Source: Rhodospirillales bacterium
GTDB lineage: Bacteria; Pseudomonadota; Alphaproteobacteria; Rhodospirillales; UBA2165
NCBI GenBank assembly: GCA_028823885.1
Contig: JAPPFK010000049.1
Coordinates: 1-48,193 of the forward strand
Length of the DNA stretch: 48,193 nt
Direction of reading: 5' to 3'
Under the pieces are notes generated by a model, which saw nothing but the letters and a program-made list of their open reading frames with translations, was not told where the DNA came from and ran no database searches. Shown here piece by piece: positions 1 through 8,090 of the stretch. The translations under genes and the position numbers were made by a program. The first letter of the stretch is position 1; each line of letters begins with the position of its first letter.

Positions 1-103
1 CTTGGAATATATTTATAAATCATGATATTTCAACACCTTACAGCTATGCAAAAAATGCATGGCTCGCGCGCACTCACGCCATTGGGCGGCGGCGAGTGGC
101 GGC

Positions 104-132
104 TTGACAAAACCCGGCCCGGCGGTGTCTAT
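104..132 (+). promoter_or_regulatory. Probable sigma70 promoter of aspS
   Basis: A perfect -35 hexamer TTGACA lies at 104-109. After a 17-base spacer comes a weak -10 (GTCTAT, 127-132). Transcription would start near 139, leaving a short leader of about 25 bases before the aspS ATG. The -35 and spacing are seen in the sequence; use in vivo is inferred. Confidence 0.45.
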
Positions 133-164
133 GCGCCGGACTTCCAACCCCTGGAATTCGAGAC

Positions 165-1979
165 ATGACCGGCGATTCCCCAACCCATCCCTACCGCAGC
201 CACACCTGCGGCGATCTTCGGCCCGAGCACGAAGGCCAAACCGTCCGGCTGTCCGGCTGGGTGCACCGGAAGCGGGACCACGGCAACCTGCTGTTCGTCG
301 ACGTCCGGGATCATTTCGGCCTCACCCAGTGCGTGATCGAATCCTCGAGCGACCTCTTCGAGGCCGTCGAAACGGCGCGTCCGGAAAGCGTCGTGACGGT
401 GAGCGGAAACGTGGTCCGGCGCTCCGACGACACCATCAATCCCAACCTGCCCACCGGCCACGTCGAGGTGCGAATCCGGGAATTCACGGTCGAGTCGCCT
501 GCCGACGTGCTGCCCGTCCAGGTGGCCGGCGAGGAGGAATTTCCGGAGGAACTCAGGCTCAAATACCGTTTTCTCGATCTCCGCCGGGAGGGCGTGCGGG
601 AGAACATCGTGCTCCGCAGCCGGGTGGTTTCGTCGATCCGCCGGCGGATGACCGAGGCCGGCTTCCTGGAGATGCAGACCCCCATCCTGACGGCTTCGTC
701 CCCCGAGGGCGCCCGGGACTACCTGGTGCCGAGCCGGGTCCATCCGGGCAAGTTCTACGCGCTGCCGCAGGCGCCGCAGATGTTCAAGCAGCTGATCATG
801 GTCGCCGGGTTCGACAAGTACTTCCAGATCGCGCCCTGCTTCCGCGACGAGGACGCCCGCGCCGACCGGTCTCCGGGCGAGTTCTACCAGCTCGATCTCG
901 AAATGTCGTTCTGCACCCAGGACGACGTGTTCGAGGCGCTGGAGCCGGTTCTCGCAGGCGTCTTCGAGGAATTCTCCCGGGGCCGCGCCGTCACGCCGGC
1001 GCCGTTTCCCCGGATACCGTTCGCCGAATCCATGAGCAAGTACGGCACCGACAAGCCCGACCTCCGCAATCCCATCGAGATGTTCGATGCGTCTGACGCC
1101 TTCGCCGGGTCGGGCTTCAAGATATTCGCCGACATGCTGGCCAAGAACGACCAGGCCCGGGTCTGGGCCATACCGGCCAAGGGCGGCGGCAGCCGCGCGT
1201 TCTGCGACCGGATGAATTCGTGGGCCCAGGCGGAAGGCCAGCCGGGCCTCGGCTACATCTTCTTCCGCGGCGGCGAGGGCGCGGGCCCGCTGGCCAAGAA
1301 CATCGGCCCCGAACGGACCGAAGGGCTGCGCGCCGCCGCCGGCCTGGAGGACGGGGATGCGGTGTTTTTCGTCGCCGGGGTGCCGAGGGAGTTCCAGCCC
1401 TTCGCCGCGGCCGCGCGGGCCAGGATCGGCGATGAACTGGAGCTTTGCGAGGACGGGGTGTTCAAGTTCTGCTGGATCGTCGACTACCCCATGTACGAGA
1501 TCGACGAGAAGACCGGCGGGCTCGACTTCAGCCACAACCCGTTCTCCATGCCACAGGGCGGGCTGGAGGCGCTCGAAACCAAGGATCCCCTGGACATCCT
1601 GGCCTATCAGTACGACATCGTGTGCAACGGCGTCGAACTGTCCAGCGGGGCGATCCGGAACCACCGGGCCGACATCATGATCAAGGCCTTCGGGATCGTC
1701 GGGTACACGGCCGACGAGGTCGAGACCGAGTTCGGCGGCATGCTCAACGCCTTCCGCTACGGCGCGCCCCCGCACGGCGGCTCGGCCCCCGGCATCGACC
1801 GGATCGTCATGCTCCTGGCCGACGAGCCGAATATCCGCGAGGTGACCCTGTTCCCGATGAACCAGCAGGCCGAGGACCTGATGCTCGGCGCGCCGTCGGG
1901 GATCGACGCCGCGCGGTACAAGGAGCTGCACATCAAGCCCGACCTGCCGAAGGAGAAGAAACGGGACGCCGCCGAGTGA
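165..1979 (+). CDS. aspS: Aspartyl-tRNA synthetase (AspRS)
   Basis: Class II aminoacyl-tRNA synthetase that charges tRNA-Asp in the cytoplasm; bacterial-type AspRS in some lineages also aspartylates tRNA-Asn. The 604-residue length is normal. An N-terminal OB-fold anticodon-binding domain (about 1-120) contains [10 protein letters not shown]. The class II core has motif 2 near residue 226 ([19 protein letters not shown], with the PGEF spelling typical of Alphaproteobacteria) and motif 3 near 539 ([12 protein letters not shown]). The bacterial GAD insertion lies between them. The ATG at 165 begins [16 protein letters not shown], the usual N-terminus. It is a single gene followed closely by eipB. 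Whether it is discriminating or non-discriminating cannot be told here; no gatCAB is in the window. Confidence 0.97.
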   Translation: MTGDSPTHPYRSHTCGDLRPEHEGQTVRLSGWVHRKRDHGNLLFVDVRDHFGLTQCVIESSSDLFEAVETARPESVVTVSGNVVRRSDDTINPNLPTGHVEVRIREFTVESPADVLPVQVAGEEEFPEELRLKYRFLDLRREGVRENIVLRSRVVSSIRRRMTEAGFLEMQTPILTASSPEGARDYLVPSRVHPGKFYALPQAPQMFKQLIMVAGFDKYFQIAPCFRDEDARADRSPGEFYQLDLEMSFCTQDDVFEALEPVLAGVFEEFSRGRAVTPAPFPRIPFAESMSKYGTDKPDLRNPIEMFDASDAFAGSGFKIFADMLAKNDQARVWAIPAKGGGSRAFCDRMNSWAQAEGQPGLGYIFFRGGEGAGPLAKNIGPERTEGLRAAAGLEDGDAVFFVAGVPREFQPFAAAARARIGDELELCEDGVFKFCWIVDYPMYEIDEKTGGLDFSHNPFSMPQGGLEALETKDPLDILAYQYDIVCNGVELSSGAIRNHRADIMIKAFGIVGYTADEVETEFGGMLNAFRYGAPPHGGSAPGIDRIVMLLADEPNIREVTLFPMNQQAEDLMLGAPSGIDAARYKELHIKPDLPKEKKRDAAE

Positions 1980-2056
1980 GGCCCGGGCGGCCATTTGCCC
2001 CTTCGAATCGGCCCCCGAATTGGGTAGGTTGCGGGAGGAAAACGAGGAGCCCGAGC

Positions 2057-2848
2057 GTGAGCGGAAACAGGCATCCGAGGCGATGGACCGGCTGGGCACC
2101 GGCGGTTCTTCTGGCGGTCTTGGCCATCGGCGTTCCCTGGGGCGGGGAAGCGCGCGCCGGCGGCCTGGTCGATCACCGGGCGACCTACGCCATGAAGATG
2201 GTGCGGTCCAGCGGCCAGGGCGGTATTTCCGGCGCCCGCGGCGCCATGGTCTACGAGTTTCGCGACACCTGCGACGGCTGGCAGGTCGACACCAAGGTCT
2301 ACCTGCGCCTCCGGTCGGGACGCGGCCCGGAGATGGAGAGCGTCCGGCTGGTTTCCTCATGGGAGGCCAAGGACGGTTCCGGCTTCCGGTTCCGCGTCAC
2401 CGAAAAGACCGGCGGCGAGGTCAGCGAGGAAATCAGGGGGGTCGCGGTCACCGGCGAGGACGGCGGCGTTGCCGAATATACCCGGCCGAAATCGTTCACC
2501 GTCAAGCTGCCCAAGGACACCGTGTTTCCGACCGCCCACCTCCGGAGCCTGATCAAGACCGGCAGCGACGGCGGGAAACACTTGAGCCGCGTGCTGTTCG
2601 ACGGCGCGACCCTCGAAAATCCCTATGTGGTCGGCGCCCAGGTGCGGCCGCGCGGCGGCGCGCCGGATGCCTGGCGCGCGCGGATGGCCTACTTTCCCTT
2701 CAACAGCAGGGCCCAAACCCCCGAGTTCGAACTCGGGGTCGATTACGGGGATGACGGGGTCGTGCAGTCGGTCCTCCAGGATTTCGGAGACTACCGGATC
2801 GAAGCCAGGATCGAGCGGCTGGAGAAGCTCGACGCGCCTATTTGCTAG
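2057..2848 (+). CDS. eipB: EipB/DUF1849 family periplasmic envelope-integrity protein
   Basis: The protein resembles EipB, a conserved alphaproteobacterial periplasmic protein needed for envelope integrity in Brucella. The GTG at 2057 is chosen because a GAGGAG Shine-Dalgarno lies just upstream and it places a clean signal peptide at the N-terminus: basic residues, then a hydrophobic stretch, then a GEARAGG-like cleavage site near residue 35. That gives 263 residues. Two cysteines fit the conserved EipB disulfide: one in DTCDGW (about residue 71) and the C-terminal residue itself (APIC). The body is rich in beta-strand repeats, as in the family. Its 3' end overlaps the convergent dinB by 11 bases. 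The family call is firm; the molecular function of EipB proteins is not well defined. Confidence 0.85.
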   Translation: MSGNRHPRRWTGWAPAVLLAVLAIGVPWGGEARAGGLVDHRATYAMKMVRSSGQGGISGARGAMVYEFRDTCDGWQVDTKVYLRLRSGRGPEMESVRLVSSWEAKDGSGFRFRVTEKTGGEVSEEIRGVAVTGEDGGVAEYTRPKSFTVKLPKDTVFPTAHLRSLIKTGSDGGKHLSRVLFDGATLENPYVVGAQVRPRGGAPDAWRARMAYFPFNSRAQTPEFELGVDYGDDGVVQSVLQDFGDYRIEARIERLEKLDAPIC

Positions 2849-4151
2849 TCCGGCCGCCGGGGCCGGGCTTTTCCCCGCCCAGCAGCGAACGTCCCTTGCG
2901 GATGGCGGGATCGCCGAATTTCTCGCGCACCGCGTCCATCGCCCGCTCCACCTCGGCGGCCGACGCATCCCGGCCGCTGTCCAGCAGGTCGGTCTGGCGC
3001 GAGGCCGGCGGGTCGGCCAGGCGGCTGGTCCCGATGCCGATCAGCCGGAAGGAGCGCCCGTCGCATTGATCCTCGAGCAGCGGCAGCGCCGCCTGATAGA
3101 GCGTCTCCGCGAGCTGGGTCGGGGCAGGGAGCGTCCTGGACCGGGTGATGATCCGGAACGATGACGTCTTGAGCTTCAGCGTCACGCCGGCCGCCGCCAG
3201 TTCCTGCCGCTTCAGGCGTTTGGCGACCTTCTCCGACAGCGGCCACAGGCGGCGGGCCAGCTCGTCGGCGCGCTTGGTATCCTGGGCCAAGGTGGTCTCG
3301 GCCGAGATGCTCTTGGCGCCCGGGCTGGGATCGACCGCGCGGGCGTCCCGGCCGTTGGAGAGCCGGGCCAGACGCGCCCCGATCTTGCCGTAACGCGCGA
3401 TCAGCTCCTTTTCATCGATCCGCCGGAGCTGGCCGATCGTCTTGAGCCCGTCCCGCTCCAGACGGCGGCGGAGCGACTTGCCCACCCCCCAGATGGACGA
3501 GACCGGGCGGGGCGAGAGGAAGTCCAGCGCCTCGGCACGGCCGATGGCGGCGAAGCCGCGCGGCTTGTCGAGGTCGGATGCGGTCTTGGCGAGAAACTTG
3601 TTGTAGCTGAGACCGACCGACGCGGTGACGCCGGCCTCCTCCTCGATCCGTTTGACCAGCCGGACCAGCGTCTGGGCCGGCGCCGCCCGGTGCAGGGCCT
3701 CGGTGCCGCTCAGGTCGAGAAACGCCTCGTCCACGGAAAGCGCCTCCACCAGCGGCGTCGTGTCCTTCATCATGCCCCGGATTTCACGGCCGAGGCGCTG
3801 GTACTTCTCCATGTCGGGGCGGATGACCACGGCGTCGGGGCACGCCTTCACGGCCTTGAACATGGGCATCGCCGAATGGACGCCCCGGGTGCGGGCGATG
3901 TAACAGCAGGCCGAGACGACGCCGCGCCGGCCGCCGCCGACGATCACCGGCTTGTTGGCCAGTTCCGGATTGTCCCGCTTCTCCACGGCCGCGTAAAACG
4001 CGTCGCAGTCGATGTGCGCGATGGCCAGATCGGCCACTTCCGGGTGGCTGAACAGCCGGGGCGAGCCGCACCCGGGGCAGCGGTCCGGGGCCGCCGCCGG
4101 CTCGAACAGGGCGGCGCAATCGCGGCACAGGCGGGGCGCCTGCTCAGCCAT
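2838..4151 (-). CDS. dinB: DNA polymerase IV (Y-family) with N-terminal zinc ribbon
   Basis: Error-prone translesion polymerase. The catalytic fingerprints are IDCDAFYAAVEKRDNPEL, SVDEAFLDL and SVGLSYNKFLAKTASDLDKP, followed by the HhH thumb (VSSIWGVGKSLRRRLE) and the little-finger domain. The N-terminus carries an extra four-cysteine zinc ribbon (C9, C12, C25, C28, in CRDC and CPGC), seen in some alphaproteobacterial DinB proteins. The ATG at 4151 is preferred over the longer reading because it starts just before the zinc ribbon and overlaps the stop of a short upstream reading frame in an ATGGCTGA arrangement, suggesting coupled translation. The length is 437 residues. The 3' end overlaps eipB by 11 bases. 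No beta-clamp motif was assigned with confidence. Confidence 0.95.
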   Translation of the reverse strand: MAEQAPRLCRDCAALFEPAAAPDRCPGCGSPRLFSHPEVADLAIAHIDCDAFYAAVEKRDNPELANKPVIVGGGRRGVVSACCYIARTRGVHSAMPMFKAVKACPDAVVIRPDMEKYQRLGREIRGMMKDTTPLVEALSVDEAFLDLSGTEALHRAAPAQTLVRLVKRIEEEAGVTASVGLSYNKFLAKTASDLDKPRGFAAIGRAEALDFLSPRPVSSIWGVGKSLRRRLERDGLKTIGQLRRIDEKELIARYGKIGARLARLSNGRDARAVDPSPGAKSISAETTLAQDTKRADELARRLWPLSEKVAKRLKRQELAAAGVTLKLKTSSFRIITRSRTLPAPTQLAETLYQAALPLLEDQCDGRSFRLIGIGTSRLADPPASRQTDLLDSGRDASAAEVERAMDAVREKFGDPAIRKGRSLLGGEKPGPGGRTSK

Positions 4152-4275
4152 CGCGGGTCTCCGCCGGCCACAGCCATGCCGCGCCTTCAATCTTGGTGCC
4201 GCCGAGATCCACTCCGATGCGTAATCCGCCCCCGGAAACGGACTTTTTTGTCTGTTTTTCAGTATCTTGTGACAT
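4144..4275 (-). pseudogene. ROK-family sugar kinase N-terminal remnant (43 codons)
   Basis: A short reading frame from ATG 4275 to TGA 4144 encodes 43 residues. Residues 18-31 (LRIGVDLGGTKIEG) are the phosphate-1 ATP-binding motif that opens ROK glucokinases and fructokinases. After it the sequence reads AAWLWPAETRDG and stops, where a true ROK protein continues for about 270 residues. The TGA overlaps the dinB ATG. I read it as the 5' end of a ROK gene left after an internal deletion, now possibly acting as a coupled leader for dinB. The motif is seen; the deletion history is inferred. A functional micro-protein is less likely. Confidence 0.45.
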
Positions 4276-4715
4276 GATCGAGGCCCGGCCGACTACTGGT
4301 GAAATCGGGCCGGCGTAAGCATACTGTAAGAGGATTCACCCCAACGTGGGGTTTTCCCGATCCGGCAGTCCGCCGGCACGACCCCCCGCGGAACGATCCC
4401 GCGTCGAGCGCTCCCGACGCCGGTCACGATACCCGTCAGCACCCTATCAGCGAAATTGCCGACCGTCACGACGCGGGCGCTATGTGTGGTCGGCGGGGAA
4501 GCGTGCATGAGCGCCCACTTTATCGGCCGAACGCTGTGATCATTGGGCTTCGGGCCTCGGACCATTTCGGCAATACCACACCAGCGGCAATCGGCCTTTT
4601 GGCGGGTTACAGGTCCCGACGGCCGCGTCCTGGTGGCGGGTGAGGTCTTGTACTCCCTCGACGAATACAACCGTATTGTCCCGACCGGTAAACGGACGAC
4701 ACGAGATTCTTTTCT

Positions 4716-4737
4716 TGATATCGAAGCTGATATCTCA
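4716..4737. promoter_or_regulatory. Candidate GntR operator: tandem TGATATC
   Basis: TGATATCGA at 4716 and TGATATCTCA at 4728 are direct repeats exactly 12 bases apart, ending about 30 bases upstream of the candidate -35 of the transporter operon. The 10-mer TGATATCTCA recurs in inverted form at 14552-14561 in the same gene cluster, so it may be the site for the GntR regulator encoded at 11803-12480. The repeats are seen; the assignment to this regulator is inferred. Confidence 0.4.
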
Positions 4738-4767
4738 GATTATCGTGCCGAAACGTGACAATTAACG

Positions 4768-4796
4768 TTGAGATTTTCATTGGCAGGGCGGATAAC
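4768..4796 (+). promoter_or_regulatory. Probable promoter of the first TTT operon
   Basis: TTGAGA (4768-4773, five of six matches to the -35 consensus), a 17-base spacer and GATAAC (4791-4796, four of six to the -10) would start transcription near 4803, about 20 bases before the binding-protein ATG. Confidence 0.45.
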
Positions 4797-4822
4797 ACTG
4801 CGCTAACTCCAGGGAGGATGAT

Positions 4823-5935
4823 ATGAGGCGCCTATTTTTCACAATTGCCGCGGGTGCGGCCGCCGTTGGTCTTTTGGCCCCCGGCGCGCAGGCCCAACTC
4901 TTCAAAGGTAAGACCATCGAAGCGATCGTACCGGCCGGCGCCGGCGGCGGCCTTACCCGGAACGCCCAAGCCTACTTCAAGAATTTCCCCAAATATCTGC
5001 CGGGCAATCCCAAGGTAGTGATCAAGAACGTTGTCGGCGGCGGCGGGCAGCGGGGCATCAACCAGATCTACAAGACCGGCAAAAAGGACGGCACGCAGAT
5101 TCTGTGGGGTCCGCTCAACCTGACCGGCATCACCATCGGACTGCCGGGCATCGAATACGTTCCCGGGAACTTCAAACTCGCGGGAGCCGCGGGCGGCATG
5201 CCGTTCGTGACCATCGTCCGCAAGGACATCAAGGGCGGCATCGCAACGCGTGAGGACATCGTCACGAAAAGCGGCTTCAATACCGGCGGCCGAATTCCGG
5301 GTGGCAGCCTGGGTCTGTTCAGCCGGATGCCTTTTGCCATGCTGGGCCTGCAGAACAAGTTCATCATCGGATACCGCAACCAGCCGCGGCTGAAGGCGGG
5401 TCTTCTGCAGAACGAAATTCAGGCAATCACCACCGGGAACCCCGGCTTCTTTGCCTTTTATCTCAACGACACGCTGAAGAAGGGGGACGGTGTCGCGCTC
5501 TTCCAGCACCCGTCCTTCGACGCCGACAAGGGCGACTTCCGCAAATTTGACCACATCAAGGGTATTCCGCGTTTCATCGACTTCTACCGCAAGGTCAAGG
5601 GCGGCGAACCGTCCGGCGGCGCGTGGGAAGCCTACAAATGGCAAGCGACCTTCATGGCCTATCCGTTCTGGATGGCGATGCACCCGGACACCCCCGACCA
5701 TATTCACCAGGCCATGTCCAAGGCGTGGCTGGAGAATTGGAAGGACCCGGCAACGGTGGCGCTCTTCAAGAAAGGCAACAAGGCGGAGCCGGTGGTTCTG
5801 AATAGCGCTCAGGCGACGCGAATCGCCAAGACCTTCCAGACCACCATGCCGGATTCGGCGAAGCAGTGGCTCCAGGCGGAGTTCGGACTTGCCAAGAAGG
5901 CGAAACGTGCGAAAGCACCGCCGAAGAAGAAATAG
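4823..5935 (+). CDS. TTT-family solute-binding protein (TctC/Bug-like), system 1
   Basis: Periplasmic receptor of a tripartite tricarboxylate transporter, which delivers organic acids to the TctA/TctB membrane pair. The start has a strong ribosome site (GGGAGGATGAT). A signal peptide ends at AQAQ (about residue 25), followed by the TctC entry motif KTIEAIVPAGAGGGLTRNAQAY. At 370 residues it is longer than the usual 320, with a basic tail (KKAKRAKAPPKKK). It is more divergent than the two other TctC proteins in this window; the NVVGGGGQRGINQIYKT segment matches the family's GGxxGxxG region. A strong hairpin separates it from the permease gene. The substrate is unknown. Confidence 0.88.
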   Translation: MRRLFFTIAAGAAAVGLLAPGAQAQLFKGKTIEAIVPAGAGGGLTRNAQAYFKNFPKYLPGNPKVVIKNVVGGGGQRGINQIYKTGKKDGTQILWGPLNLTGITIGLPGIEYVPGNFKLAGAAGGMPFVTIVRKDIKGGIATREDIVTKSGFNTGGRIPGGSLGLFSRMPFAMLGLQNKFIIGYRNQPRLKAGLLQNEIQAITTGNPGFFAFYLNDTLKKGDGVALFQHPSFDADKGDFRKFDHIKGIPRFIDFYRKVKGGEPSGGAWEAYKWQATFMAYPFWMAMHPDTPDHIHQAMSKAWLENWKDPATVALFKKGNKAEPVVLNSAQATRIAKTFQTTMPDSAKQWLQAEFGLAKKAKRAKAPPKKK

Positions 5936-5951
5936 AACTGCCTCCCTGTTG

Positions 5952-5987
5952 GACAGACACGGCGCCCCGGCGGGCGCCGTGTCTGTC
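5952..5987 (+). terminator. Intra-operon stem-loop after the binding-protein gene (system 1)
   Basis: A perfect 15-base-pair stem (arm GACAGACACGGCGCC at 5952-5966 and its complement at 5973-5987) with a 6-base loop. No T-run follows, so it is more likely an mRNA-stabilising or processing hairpin, or partial terminator, than a full terminator. It lies 16 bases past the tctC stop and 36 bases before the permease start. Confidence 0.65.
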
Positions 5988-6023
5988 GCCTTATCGGCTT
6001 GCCGGTAAGAGAGGTCATTTCCC

Positions 6024-8060
6024 GTGGAAACCTGGAACGCACTCCTTCTCGGCCTGACGTCGATATTGGCGTGGCCGGCTGTTGGATTCATGGTGCTGGG
6101 CGTGCTGATTGGCATTTGGCTTGGCGCCGTACCGGGGCTTGGCGGCGTGCTCGGCATGATCCTGATCCTGCCGTTTTTGTTTGGCTGGGACCCAATCAAC
6201 GCCTTTGCACTTCTGTTGGGCCTGTTTGCCGTTACTTCGACGAGTGACACGATAGCGTCGGTTATGCTGGGGATACCGGGGACCGCGGCATCCCAGGCCA
6301 CCATATTGGACGGCTATCCCTTGGCCCAGCAGGGTCAGGCCGCCCGCGCCTTCGGTGCCGCATTTACGGTGTCCGCTTTCGGTGGCGTGTTCGGTGCAGC
6401 CGTGTTGGCGATTTCACTTCCGCTCATCACGCCCGTCATCACGGCGTTCAGGTCCGGCGAGCTGTTCATGCTGGCCGTGCTGGGACTGACGATGGTCGGC
6501 TCCCTCAGCGGCGGCTCGATCGTCAAGGGGATCGGCGCGGCGTTACTGGGCCTTTTGCTGGCGATGGTCGGCAGCGCCGATACCGTCGCCATTTATCGCT
6601 ATACGTTTGATTCGTCCTATTTGCAGGATCAGCTGCCGCTGATCCCCGTCGTTCTTGGATTATTCGCCATTCCGGAGCTCATGGAACTGGCAACCAGGAA
6701 CGTGAGCATTTCCCGAGTGCCGAAAAACCAGGCGGAGGGAGGCGGCATGCTCGTCGGCATCAAGGATGCCGTCAGCAACTGGTGGCTTGCGACCAAGTGC
6801 GCAGCCATCGGAACCTATATCGGAATTCTGCCCGGCTTGGGCGCGGCGATCGTCGACTGGGTCGCCTACGGCTACGCCGTTCAGTCTGCCAAGGACAAGA
6901 GCAAATTCGGCAAGGGCGATATACGCGGCGTCATTGCGCCGGAATCCGCCAACAACGCGATCAAGGGCGGGGCGTTGATCCCGACGGTGGCCTTCGGAAT
7001 TCCGGGAAGCCTGGGCATGGCAATCCTGCTCGGCGCGCTTCTACAGGTGGAACTGCTGCCCGGCCCGGACATGCTGACCACGGATCTCCACATCACGTTC
7101 GCCATGGTTTGGACCATCGTCATCGCCAATATTCTCGCCGCGGCGCTTCTCATGATCTTGGCGAAGCAGGTGGCCAAGGTCGCGTTCGTTCCGGGCCACC
7201 TCATCATTCCCGGCGTCATTCTCTTCATCTTCATGGGGGCCTGGCTTGGCGGCCAGACCTCCATCGAGGCATGGATCATCTGCCTGATGTTCGGCGTTGT
7301 CGGCTATTTGATGAAGCAGACCGGTTGGGCCCGGCCGCCGCTGGTTCTGGGCCTGATCCTCGGCGACATCATCGAGAACCGCTTCTTGTTGGCGACCAAC
7401 GCCGCGGACGGCTTTGGCTGGATGACCAGCTGGATAAACCTGATCATCATTGCGCTTATCGTCGGGACCGTTTTCCTGGCTGCCCGCGGGGTCGTCAAAA
7501 ACAAGCAGTCGGAAGACAAGGCCGAAGCCGGTGAGGGAAGGGGTTTCAATCCCGCCATGTCGCTGCCTTTCTCCTTGGTGACCATCTTCGTGTTCGCGGC
7601 GGCGATCATTATGGCGACGGAATGGGAAAATCCCGAGGTCAACATGTTCCCGTTTTCCATTGCCATTCCGGGTGTCGTACTTGCAGCTATGGCTGCATTC
7701 AGCGATGGCAGGGCCTTTGGACGCGTGCGGGCTCAGTCCCAAAGCCTTGGCGCGATGTTCGCCAAGGCCGGCGAGCAGGCTTTGCTGCTTCGCTCGATCA
7801 AATTCGTTGCCGCGCTGGTTGGTATGGCGCTGATCATGCTCGTGATCGGACAGAAACTGGCAATTCCGCTCTTTATCTACCTCTACCTGCGGCTATGGGC
7901 CCGCTACGCGACTTGGATTTGCGCCCTCTATGCGTTTGTCGGCTGGCTGTTCCTGATCATTCTCTACGACCGGATCATCCACCTGAACTTCCATATCCCC
8001 CTGCTCAATGACTGGCTGATCAAGTTGATGCCGGAAAACTGGGAATGGCTGATCGTCTAG
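6024..8060 (+). CDS. TTT permease, TctA fused to a C-terminal TctB-like domain
   Basis: The membrane channel of transporter system 1. Residues 1-500 are a full TctA: the repeated TctA signatures MLGIPGTAASQATILDGYPLAQQG (first half) and VIAPESANNAIKGGALIPTVAFGIPG (second half) are clear, with about 10-12 hydrophobic segments. After a polar linker (KNKQSEDKAEAGEGRG, about 490-508), residues 510-678 add four more membrane helices with TctB-like layout. No separate tctB lies in this operon, unlike systems 2 and 3 (26147, 31790), which supports a TctA-TctB fusion. The GTG at 6024 follows a GAGAGG ribosome site. Total 678 residues against about 500 for TctA alone. Confidence 0.9.
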   Translation: METWNALLLGLTSILAWPAVGFMVLGVLIGIWLGAVPGLGGVLGMILILPFLFGWDPINAFALLLGLFAVTSTSDTIASVMLGIPGTAASQATILDGYPLAQQGQAARAFGAAFTVSAFGGVFGAAVLAISLPLITPVITAFRSGELFMLAVLGLTMVGSLSGGSIVKGIGAALLGLLLAMVGSADTVAIYRYTFDSSYLQDQLPLIPVVLGLFAIPELMELATRNVSISRVPKNQAEGGGMLVGIKDAVSNWWLATKCAAIGTYIGILPGLGAAIVDWVAYGYAVQSAKDKSKFGKGDIRGVIAPESANNAIKGGALIPTVAFGIPGSLGMAILLGALLQVELLPGPDMLTTDLHITFAMVWTIVIANILAAALLMILAKQVAKVAFVPGHLIIPGVILFIFMGAWLGGQTSIEAWIICLMFGVVGYLMKQTGWARPPLVLGLILGDIIENRFLLATNAADGFGWMTSWINLIIIALIVGTVFLAARGVVKNKQSEDKAEAGEGRGFNPAMSLPFSLVTIFVFAAAIIMATEWENPEVNMFPFSIAIPGVVLAAMAAFSDGRAFGRVRAQSQSLGAMFAKAGEQALLLRSIKFVAALVGMALIMLVIGQKLAIPLFIYLYLRLWARYATWICALYAFVGWLFLIILYDRIIHLNFHIPLLNDWLIKLMPENWEWLIV

Positions 8061-8090
8061 TGGGACGTTGTTGGTTCGGAGCGTGACTGG

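Larger units (their letters stand above)
4276..4822. other. Intergenic region upstream of the first TTT operon
   Basis: About 550 bases without a convincing gene. Short frames on both strands show no recognisable domain. The right end contains two direct TGATATC copies (4716 and 4728) and a sigma70-like promoter at 4768-4796, both listed separately. Nothing is recognised in 4276-4700. Confidence 0.5.

Noticed and set aside
46..60. ATGCA-AAAAA-TGCAT palindrome at the left edge
   Set aside because: Short A-rich palindrome with no adjacent regulator; it is not placed at the aspS promoter core.
129..2360. A 743-codon open frame on the minus strand across aspS and eipB
   Set aside because: It is antisense to two well-supported genes, is Arg/Gly/Ala-rich with no known domain, and comes from high GC at third codon positions.
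4543..4758. 71-codon plus-strand frame upstream of the first transporter
   Set aside because: It contains a protein-like stretch (TGPDGRVLVAGEVLYSLDEY), but I recognise no family, there is no ribosome site, and it overlaps the operator and promoter region.
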